Shown: piece after piece, positions 25,001-37,000 of the stretch | How the letters are laid out: each line of letters begins with the position of its first letter | Numbering within the stretch: the first letter of the stretch is position 1 | Assembly (NCBI GenBank): GCA_947561715.1 | Contig: OX387204.1 | Span: 5,001-69,000 of the forward strand | Direction of reading: 5' to 3' | Length of the DNA stretch: 64,000 nt | DNA from: Ascidia mentula | Taxonomy: Eukaryota > Chordata > Ascidiacea > Phlebobranchia > Ascidiidae | The notes under the pieces: model-generated | Databases searched by the model: none | The model's input: only the letters and a program-made list of their open reading frames with translations | What the model was told of the DNA's origin: nothing | Translations under genes and position numbers: made by a program

Positions 25001-28000
25001 GAAGTTTCAAGAATATCCAAACATGCAAGAACCAAATGAAAGTTTGGTTGGAAACCTATGTGGCGAGTTTTGCGCCGCTCGAAAATGATAAGAAATGTCT
25101 CGCATATCTGACCACTGTGTAAACACGATGACGTCAGTACTACGGAATTATGACGTGAACAAAAATATTACCGAAGCGTTAGCAGGGATATCTACCCAAA
25201 CCGGATTACGAGATGTTAAAGGGGCAACTTTTATCCGGATTATCCAAAGAATTTTTGTCAGGAAAGGATTTCGAATCAATCCCCAACTTCGTTTAAATTA
25301 GGTAAAGTTTTGGATTACCCGAATTCGGATAAACCGAATCCGTATTAACCGAATCCGTATCACTCGAGTTCTCCTGAAAGTAAAACTCCCGGCCTACCTG
25401 ACAAGGGCTGCGATATGTTCCGTGGCGAGGAAGTCGTGGTCGGCGCTGACGCTGCTGATATCGACTGGGAAGCTTCCGACTGCCATAAACATAACAACAT
25501 TGGAAGTTTGAATTACAGGGAGATTTGTTTACCTTCGTATAAATGAACATACTGAGGAAAACCGGCAGCTCTCAGCCATTTGCATGCCTCCGAAGCTTGG
25601 CGTTCTAAAATAAATGTTTTGATTATCTTTGGGAGTTCAAACGAGTAAACTAAGATAAAGTGATTTTGTTGCGCCAGCAAAACTTTTTATTCAAAACCAA
25701 GGAAGTGAAAATACCATTGCCACTAAAACTAATATGTAGGAAACAAGCCACAAGAATATTTTAAACAACAAAACATATCCAGGTATAAAACCACAAGTTA
25801 TATGGATCACAATGACTAACACACATATAGTGGCAGTATTAGAAGCCAAACATCAAACCGCTAAGTTAAATCCACTTCAAACTTCGAGTGCAACCAACGC
25901 ACGGTTGTCGAACACATATAATTATGCCACATTCTTTATCCCATTACGTCACAATGATAATTGCGTATCAAGAAATCCTCATCAAACCGACTATATTAGG
26001 TCTGACCATAATATGGGACCAAATATCATTCACAAATAGAATTTCAAGAGCCTAAATAACCGACTGTATTGCAACACAAAACATCAACTAACAACCAAAT
26101 TAAATTGTACATCTTTTATATTGCAACGGCCGAAATTAAATATCCAACTGTTGAGTCATGCATGAGTGATTTTAAACCCAACACCTTTGAGTGGAAGATT
26201 ATGTTTTGATGTAAGTTGTTCTGCATCAGCGCCGAAATTTTATTGTTTCACATTTAACATTTATGCACAGGATTGACAAAAGTTTTCCACAACAAACCAA
26301 CTACATGGAACGTTATGAACATTTCCCAACAGAGAAGTGGAATTCCTTGCATACTTGGTGGTCATGAAATTATTTCTTTCTAATTTATTTTGACCACACC
26401 GGGATTTGAACCCAGGATGTCCTGGGCACGAATCCCAATCAGGTTTTCTTATTGGTATACGGGTCGGGCGCTAGGCCAGTGTTGCCGATCACCCTCCCTC
26501 ATATTATGATTAGCTGAGCTTCGATCTGGCAAGCCTACAGCGCCCCTTGTGGAAATTATATAACTTTACGTGGCGGTAAAACCGGATGCTTTTGTTGGCG
26601 AGCACCAGAATAATTTAATTTACAAAAGTTCTGCCGGGAAAATGATGTTTTTTATCCATGATCGCTTGTCCGGCTAAGACGCTAGGCAACCTACACGGGT
26701 TCAACATAGCCTTCACAAAACTATGAACAAACGTTGATTGGTCGGTTCTCATCACGTGTGAAGTGAATCAACTTTGAATGTCGTTGTGAAGGTCAAACTT
26801 AAAACGTGGATTTGAAGGAATGCTGAGTGTCACCTAAACACCGCAAGCTAATCCTTGTTTAACGCAACGTTGAACCGAGTGACGTCACCAACCAGCTTGA
26901 GCAAGATGCCAAGATGCGAGCGATAAAGTAATGAGAAAAATTGTGACGCAACAAAAACTTTGCAACCATTAAGTTCAATAGTTTCAACGAAACTACTGGA
27001 ACCAAAACTTGAATACGAGAAACTTACGGAGCTCCGACTGATTTTCAACAATCTTCTTCAAGAAAACGTCCCATGAAAACCTGATGTTGTCTCCCCACAT
27101 AGTAATGGGGGACTTGTGGTGGTCGCCAAGGACAACAGCACTTTTAACTAATCTCCTTCTTCTCATTATTGAACCTTTCCTCTTCTTCTTGTAATCCGAC
27201 TCATTTGAAGGAGCGAAAAGAGGAGACAAGTCCTCCACTGAGGGAAGCATTTGAATCTTGTTCCCAGATAGTTCTTGGAGTTCGAGGGAGCTCGCACTGT
27301 AAGCGAGGTTTTTGAGATCTTGATCCCAAACTTCCTCTCCGACAACACGTGACACATCACATGACATAGGGCGTCGTGTTGGTCTCTGATTGGTTAAACC
27401 ACGAAGTTGAACGGGTTTTGGTGAAAACACGTTGCTTGCAGAGTTAGAGAAAGTGCGAGTGCTTTCGAGTCCCCCGAAGAAAATATCACTGGAACTGCTC
27501 TTCCTAGGGAGGCGAAAAGATGCCGGACGCGAAGGTTTCTTCCTTCTGGTGGCGATCATGGGAGAAACGCTTTTGAGAGATTGCGACATTTCGTTTATCT
27601 CTACGTTCGGGGATGACGTAGGCAACTTCATTCAATACGGGTTTGACTTTCCACAAGTTTATTGACATAGGTTTCTATGACAACACTCAGCACAAAACCT
27701 CCTTTCGCTGTCAATAATTTTTGTTAAAAAACAGTTTATCGCTGATATTGTTGCAATATTAAAATGTCTGGATGGCATTTTTTAAATAAGTTGGTTTTCC
27801 ACACCACTAAGTTTAGTTTCACAACTGTTGATGTGACTGATGTGTTTTCTTTTTATTCTGAAGTGAAAGTTTCTATATCTTGTGGTAAGAAAAGTGTGTA
27901 ACCAAGCTGTGTTAAACTTATTTGTCAACTCTGTTCTGTATCACTTGACGTAATAATTGACAAAAATGAAAGAACAACCACAGTAACCCTAACCCAATGA

Positions 28001-31000
28001 AGAATAAAACTTTAATGTCTCCGACTAAGGATAAATAAACCCCAACTTGTCTTCAAACAATTTCTGCTGCTTGCGGATTTCATATTTATACAACCAACAT
28101 ACAACGCACTCCACAAGTACAAAACACCCACAACATCCCTACGGTAGAGTCAAGCCCGATGCTGGCAATATGGACTGCAGTTGTTTGGCAGCTACAGGTT
28201 AGGGAAGGCGCGCACTCTATTCAAGCTTCTGATATTGCACCGTTTCCTTTGACCAGCTTGCGGAAATTATAAATCAAAGGCATTGATAGCAGGCGTCGAA
28301 GCCAGGCCCGACCACCAACGATTCAAACGTTGTACAAGGAACCACAGCAAACAGTAGGGAAATTTAATGCGAAATTAAACACGATTTCTGGCCCTTGCTT
28401 GTGTGCGTGACTATACGGTGTATCAAAACTAAGCTAAAGCGTGTTTTAACAACAGGCATTGAAACTATAGGTTGTAATCTATTTCTGTCTACTACGTGAT
28501 TCATGTCTGGCATTTCATGAAAATTAGCTTGACATTTGGCTCACATCAAGCCTTAATTTTCTAATGACAGAAACTTTGTGGGTCTGGTAAGACTAACTAC
28601 TAATAACAAATCAACCAACTTAGACAAGTGTTCAATAACACATTCCTTACTGCAAGTACAGGGTTGAGCATCAACATATATCTAGTTCAGACATTTCCAC
28701 TAAATTCAACAAATATACAATTGGTCCGCCTGTAGCCAAACGCTTTCGTGCAAAGTGACTGTGCTGGGCTTGATCCATGCTGATAGCCTTCAAGTTCATA
28801 CTCAACTAAGCAGGAATTTCATAATATTTGCCGCCATTTAATCCCTATACGTTCAACGATGCTAACATCACGCTGTCAGTAAACAGAACGAACCAAAAAC
28901 AGCTTTTACGCAGCGCCTGCTAAGCAGTCGCCTCAACACAGGGAGGATGCAGGGGAGCGTGCGGTGACGAAACCGTTTCCGCTATTGCAACAAACCCTGG
29001 CTAACGTAAACTGACCTTACATCGCACGTCATTGGTTATATTCGCTTTCATGAAATAACTCTAAGGTTAATATAATAAATGTTGAGGGAGACATTGGCTA
29101 AGTCTGCTACCAGTGTTGTTTCAACAAAATAAGACACATTACACCACCAAGCAAAAATTTGTCAAATCGCAGCAGTCCGCTAGGTGGTGTAACTGTGAGC
29201 TTACCTGCAGTTATCGTTTCCTTGTTTTGAAGTTCCTAGAGATGAAAAACACAAATTGATGTATTTAAATTAATTGCAATCTTATGTTAATCCTACGTCG
29301 ATCCCACGTTAATTTTTCAGTTTCTGTGTTTCCAACTTTCTATGGATTTCAAACAACACAAAAGTTGTTAAAGTTCTAAATAATTACTTTTCGTTTGGTT
29401 CAAAATTCAAAAGGCGGCAACTGACTGTTGCTGTAACTTGGAATTACATTAACAAACAATGACGACAATAAAATGACAGGAAACGGTTTGTTTGGTAATA
29501 AACCTATTCAACATTCCAGATTTCGCTGCAATAGGGTTGCCGAGACCTCCTCGTGCAAATAGAAACATACACTGGGGATTTGTCGACTCATTGCTTGTTT
29601 AACAACTTGTTTACATGGTGAGGAATGCTTTCGAGTTAAGACAGGAGTGAATTTATCCACGTCGCACTTTTTATCAACGTTTAAAGTCGTAAACGTTCAG
29701 GAATTTTGTTCCAAATTTTTTGATAATCTTGAAATGTTTAAAAACAAACGTAACCAGACGCACTGGAGCATGTCGACCAACAAGCTGATATTTATCGGAC
29801 CAATGAAATTGCACATTGATCTAATGTTGAGCTTTAGGCCGTGTTGAGGGGGTTACGTTGGCATGATATTCTACGCAGGAAAGACTGTGGTATACTGATA
29901 AGCCATCTAACACAAACAAATTTGTAACGATCGAAAACCTGCTTAACAAGTGAATTCTATGAACAAATTGCTTGTAAATGTGGAGAAAGTTAAATTAAAT
30001 TTATTGTCGGAAAGAATTAGAAAATTACAAAGATCTAAACCAGCAATATTTTGCCGCTAAACCCATAAGTTGAAACAAAAACATGGGGTTTTGATTGAAT
30101 GCCTATTCGACAAATAAAAGCAACAACTCTGCGTTATATTCTTGTTGCGAGGATTCACCTTGAACTTGCCCTTGGCTTTTAGTTGGGGGGAACTTGTTGG
30201 TGAAGAAGAAGAACTTTTCGAACTTTCCGCTTCCCATTTATTTGCCTAAAATTATTATTTACTTTAACGTATTTACTCGACTGTAAACCCGCCCTCGACT
30301 GGACATAAAAGTTAAAAGTAATGTTTATTAATCAGAATTGTTCTTTTAAGAACTTAAGTGCCAGAAGAGCAATTCTGATTAATTAGTACGCCTGGCAGCA
30401 AAAATAGCAGTGTAATGTTTTACTGGGCTTCAACGGAGTAACCACATTTTACATTTATTCAGAAATAAACTGGTTTCATGAAGTTTTAAGCTTTCAACAA
30501 TTTTAGTTTTCACAACGGACATGAAATATTTATTTGGAAGGAAAACATATTTGCAAAAATTATTTACCATTGGAAGTGAAGCGTTTTTGTAGAGGGTTGA
30601 AGAAAGTGCGTCCTCTGGTGTCAAAAACCTTCGTTCGTCGGTTGCTATGGTGATGGTCGGAGCGCTCACCGCGACGCCAACAGAACTACGCATACCGCCA
30701 CCTAGTGCCCTCGTGTGTTTTGTAGAGCTTATGATTTCTGTGGGGGTCAACTGAAATATAAAAAAATACCTTCTCACAACAGTGATAAAAAACAAAATAA
30801 AAATAATAAAGAAATACTTTTAAAAGAGCCAACACCCGGCTCTTGCGGTATAACGCTATTTTGGAGTGGCCATGTTTTAGTATCTACCATGCATTGGTAG
30901 TTGAAAAAACCCCATACATTACCTGGGCTTGTCCTCCACTGTGTACGTCAGTGTGCAAACCTTATGACTAACCTACATTATGCTGAAAATTCAATGTAAG

Positions 31001-34000
31001 TTGTTCCACATGAAAACTCGTCATAAGTCTGGCTAAGTTCACTTGGCCTAGTTTAGTTCTGGTGCGGATTAGCTTGGGGTGTAAGCTGTAGAGAATGTTA
31101 AGCGGACTTAGGGTTGAAATACGATCCATCAATTACTGCCAGGAGTCGGGGTTAGGGTTTAACTAAGCTCTGAAACCTGACTGCGATGGTGTGTTCGTCT
31201 TAGGATGTTATCGATCTACGGTTCTTTTAGATTTACTAAAATGTTTGTAAACACAACACGTTTATATTTTCCCTTGAAAACAAAACCATATTCATGTAAT
31301 ATATCAAACTGTATGAAGAAGAATTAACCTAAACCCAACTGCCTCGCTTTATGAAATACTATTTCTGTGATTCACGTGAAGCTGGTTTCCATGGGAATTG
31401 ATTAAAATAATTTGTTAGGCGGTTGTGTCACGTGACTGCCGCATGTTCCTCAATGGCATTGTTGTAATAAAAGTCAACTCTAGAACAGACAAGTTTATCT
31501 CAATGGGCTGACGTACCTACAATTACCAAACACGTCCTGATATACATTACACCTCAAAGGCGACTGATTAATATCCTATATGCTCCACGATTAGTTGGTT
31601 TAACGCAAGCTAAAGATAATTTCCTCGTCAACTCCGTACAATCGTCCAGTCCATGTACTCACATACACTGTGAGTTACTTAAGCCAACCACATTCCTAAC
31701 TCTTTTACGACGAAACGAAGCTTTCAATAATTAACCGCCCATGGAGTCCGTGTAGATAATAGAACGAGTCGTGCTTTCGTTAACTACCCTTTGTTGACAA
31801 TGGTCATCGATAATGGTTGCCGAACAACCAATTGTCTCTCAACTTTTCAACTATTGAACGAAATTTTCTCGTGAAACTTGTTTAACATCTGATGGGCAAG
31901 CAACTGCACTGTACTGTACTGCACTGTGCTGTACTGTGCTGTACTGTGCGATACCAACAACTATTCGTCCAACAACATGACGTTTACAGACCATCTATAA
32001 AATTCCAATGAAATTTGGCGCCACTCTAAATGGTTGCGGAATTGTTCTATTTCCGAACAATTCAATTGATTTTTCTTTGTGTAACTCTGTGTGACGACAC
32101 AAGTAAACATCATTCAAACAAAACCATACGCATATTAGCCACAAGCTAGATAGCCAGGTTCGTAAGCATTAAGAGGCAAGGTTATTTATAATTCATGTCG
32201 TGATGTTTAGCTTGGGTTTTGCCTGGCACTTGCAACACTCGATCAAAGGAAGGACAACAGGCGAGAAACCCAACAACAAAGTAATCCATTTTCCTCGACC
32301 CGCCGTTCACTCCACAACTCACTGATAAATAAATGCAAAACTCTGCTACAAACCACCGCACTCTTGCTCAATTCAAACGTTTTCTACACAAACTTCCAAT
32401 AAATTGCCTTCAACCTCCGTTGCGTTCACACAAATAGCAATTAAATCAGTTGGTATTTCGCGAGCAAGCGTTAAACAACTAAATCCATGAGAGCCTTTTC
32501 CGCCGCGAAGATTAAACAACATTCATCGAGACGTATCGATTTCCACCTCATCTAAAGCAACCTCTGTCGGAATATGGTTGCTGTAACGGTTGCTGTAACA
32601 TAATGGTTGCTGTAACATTATGGTTGCAGTAACATAATGGTTGCAGTAACATAATGGTTGCAGTAACATAATGGTTGCTGTAACGGTTGTTGTCACATTA
32701 TGGTTGCTGTAACATTATGGTTGCTGTTACATTATGGTTGTTGTCACATTATGGTTGCTGTAACATAATGGTTGCTGTAACATTATGGTTGCAGTAACAT
32801 AATGGTTGCTGTAACGGTTGTTGTCACATTATGGTTGCTGTCACATTATGGTTGCTGTTACATTATGGTTGTTGTCACATTATGGTTGTTGTCACATTAT
32901 GGTTGCTGTAACATTATGGTTGCTGTAACATTATGGTTGCTGTAACAATATGGTTGCTGTAACATAATGGTGGTTGTAAACAGGGTGTCGATTTATGCCT
33001 TTTTCACCAATTTAAGTGTTCGACACGCGACGCCAATGTTCGACACGGGCGGCGTGAACAACTGTTAAGTTACAGTATGCAGTACCACTAACAGACCAAC
33101 GATATTGTTATCTACAAAAGTCCATAAATTGAATTACTTAACTAAGTCTAACGTATCGGTCACGCCAATCTTGCAACATTCACATCGATCTTACTAGTTT
33201 TCTTTTTACGAAGATTGGACGCCAACGATTTTCCTATTGACATGTAGTTGTCAATTTTTTGCCGTCGATGCTGGTGGCGAATGTGGCTCGAAGACGTTGG
33301 TACCAGTATAAGTCGTTTAATTTTAAACCGTAAACGTTTATTTGGGGAGAAATTTGTATTTCGGGTCTTTATCAAACAACAGCATTTAACTGAACGGTTA
33401 CGTATAGTGTTGAAAACTTAATGGCATCATCGTTTGTTTAGATGGCTAAATAAACGCAACCGCAATAATTTTTTGGACAAAATCCATGCAAAAACCAGCC
33501 AACACTTGCTTCAACGTTTAGCGAATAGGCTCGTTAAACTAACCATTGTTTCCGAAAATGGAGCATTGTTTATACCAAACATGTTGCATTGTTACGAAAA
33601 CAAGTATCATGTTTTCGTTCAATCGGATCTGAAGATTCATAGCAGCCTATTGCTTGCAAGGTTTTTAATTGTTTTGTCTTTATTTCAACATGTCTTTCAA
33701 ACTTATGTAAGTACAAGAATCCTGTAATGGAAATAAGCCTGGACGTTCTCATGCGTTAGTTAACAGATACGACATTTTTACTATTCGACACGCACGACAA
33801 TTTTTCTCAAGATGTTCGACACGCAACAAAAAATCGACGCCCTGGTTCTAACAATATGGTTTATGTAACATTATGGTTGATGTAACATTATGGTTGTTGT
33901 AACATTATGGTTGCTGTAACATTATGGTTGCTGTAACATTATGGTTTATGTGACATTGTGGTTTATGTAACATTATGGTTGTTGTCACTGTATGGTTGCT

Positions 34001-37000
34001 GTAACGGTTGCTGTAACATTATGGTTGCTGTAACGGTTGCTGTAACATTATGGTTGCTGTAACGGTTGCTGTAACATTATGGTTGCTGTAACGGTTGCTG
34101 TAACATTATGGTTGTTGTAACATTATGGTTGCTGTAACATTATGGTTGCTGTAACATTATGGTTTATGTGACATTGTGGTTTATGTAACATTATGGTTGT
34201 TGTCACTGTATGGTTGCTGTAACGGTTGCTGTAACATTATGGTTGCTGTAACATTATGGTTGTTGTAACATTATGGTTGCTGTAACATTATGGTTGCTGT
34301 AACATTATGGTTTATGTGACATTGTGGTTTATGTAACATTATGGTTGTTGTCACTGTATGGTTGCTGTAACGGTTGCTGTAACATTATGGTTGCTGTAGC
34401 GGTTGCTGTAACATTATGGTTGTTGTAACATTATGGTTGTTGTAACATTATGGTTGCTGTAACATTATGGTTTATGTGACATTGTGGTTTATGTAACATT
34501 ATGGTTGTTGTCACTGTATGGTTGCTGTAACGGTTGCTGTAACATTATGGTTGCTGTAACATTATGGTTGTTGTAACATAATGGTTGTTGTAACATAATG
34601 GTTGCTGTAAACATTATGGTTGTTGTAACATTATGGTTGTTGTAACATTATGGTTGCTGTAACATTATGGTTGTTGTAACATTATGGTTGTTGTAACATT
34701 ATGGTTGCTGTAACATTATGGTTGTTGTAACATTATGGTTGTTGTAACATTATGGTTGTTGTAACATTATGGTTGTTGTAACATTATGGTTGCTGTAACA
34801 TTATGGTTGTTGTAACATTATGGTTGTTGTAACATTATGGTTGCTGTAACATTATGGTTGCTGTAACATTATGGTTGTTGTAACATTATGGTTGTTGTCA
34901 CTTTATGGTTGTTGTAACATTATGGTTGCTGTAACATTATGGTTGCTGTAACATTATGGTTGCTGTAACATTATGGTTGTTGTAACATTATGGTTGCTGT
35001 AACATTATGGTTGCTGTAACATTATGGTTGCTGTAACATTATGGTTGCTGTAACATTATGGTTGTTGTAACATTATGGTTGCTGTAACATTATGGTTGCT
35101 GTAACATTATGGTTGTTGTAACATTATGGTTATATTATAATTGTGATTGGAGGTAATTTGCTTGTCTCATAGCTTAAGGTAAAAATCGCATGGTTTTTGA
35201 CAAATACAACATAAAGCGGGGTTCAGTCTTTCTAACAAGTGTGCATAACAACAGACTTCATATATTCCGATGGTAACATCAATAGTTTGCCTTCACTTCC
35301 CTCAAACACATTAAACCCAACTTAACAATAAGCACAAGAAAAACGATTCGAAACCTACACCACTTTGCTACAACCTGTTGTTCTCGCGATTTGGTGGCGA
35401 TGAACAACAGCAGTGGAAAGAGAATTGACGGAAACCCAACTGGGCAAATATCTGATATCGAATTTTCCAATCGATCGAAGCCGGAACAATTAAGCGCATT
35501 CCATATCCAAGAAAAACATTTTAAACATTCGTGCTCCCTCTGCAGGTTGGTAAAAAATATTTGGCATCTCACATAAATCCCCACAATTCCCCGCGCTGAC
35601 CCCAAATATAGAACGTTGCTGATTACCTCCATTATAATGTTTATGACGGCACAAGAGATGCGAGTAACAATATCTGAGGTTTCACACCCACAAAACAGTA
35701 TATTGTGTCAACATTTTCAATCAGCCAAGAAACCATTTCAACATGTTTACTTCTTTATCTAAACCGATTCAAAAAATTAGAAATCCCATTAAAAGTGCCA
35801 GAATCTATTTGGTGCAAAACATGCTTCAAAGCCCACTTGTGTGAATAAGTTTTAACAGAAATTGAACTGAAAAGCAACTTACCCCCGATATTTCGAGCTG
35901 GGGGTCAAAGGACTTCGATCTGACGATCTGGGTTTTTGCAGCAGAACAAAGAAGAGGATCGGATGACATGGATGTCACGTGACTCTTCTCATCATCATCA
36001 CTAGCCACAACAGTTCCGCTGGATGTCGCGCTTACACGAGAGATCGTTGAGTCGCGATTGTTTGTCGTTATATTTTCCTGTGAACTGTTCAAGGAAGAAA
36101 AGTTATCTGATTCTGATTCAACATTATATCCATGATTAAATCCTGTGAAATCTGGTTCCAGGTTTGTTGGAAGTGATCTGCACTTCAACCAACTTGCACC
36201 GATTTCATCATCTGTTAGAGCGAAAGAGTTTGTAGGCGTATCCTGGAGGTTGAAGTCATCACTTTCTTCGTCCACCTTTACCACTAGGTGGCGCCGAAGG
36301 AGAAATGAATTCTGTCTGTGAAAAGCACTCTCTAGCGCCATCTCTGTTTCCTCAGAAAAAACATCCGCTCCATTCGTGTCATCAATCGGTGTGAAAACGT
36401 TGGTTGAGAGATCCCGGATGTAGGCCAACTTCTTCATCGGGTTGTTCCCCCACTTGCTGTAGAGCAGTGACGTAGGACGCTGAAACCAAACAGAATCAAT
36501 CGATAACTTTCCAACATAAGAACCAGTATAAGTTCGACAAACTTTTTATAACAGCTGTCGAAGCCATAAGAACGTTTAAATGAATTTAACACAGCGGGTT
36601 ATGTCGTTAGTAAATGTCTAATATTTTAAAGTTTTAATGTTTTTGTCGGGTAATTATTGAAACGTTAGCAATAGAAATGGTTTAACGTAGGAAAGAAAAA
36701 TTTAAAGCCAAAACTGGAGATAATTGACGATGAATTACTCCCACATTCCTTTCTACCCAATCATGCGTGACTAATTCATGTCAAACGCAGCAAGTAAGAG
36801 GGGGGTGTTTTTACTTCAATGAGGGAAATTTGAACGGCATCCTGTACATGCACACATGAAGCGTTTCATTGCAAATTATACCCCAAGCCCATGATGCTTT
36901 GTTACAACTGACCTCAGGTTTATTCGTTTCTATGACAACCGGTTTTCTCCAACAATATTTGCCATCCACATTGCCAGGTACGTCATCGGCCGGTTGCGCC

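Noticed and set aside
33434..33727. 97-aa ORF inside the hAT-like element as a transposase
   Set aside because: No RNase H-like or hAT dimerisation motif is seen; most likely chance in AT-rich DNA.
32569..35137. Regular direct repeats resembling a CRISPR array
   Set aside because: The 17-bp units abut without unique spacers and the genome is clearly animal; it is a minisatellite.
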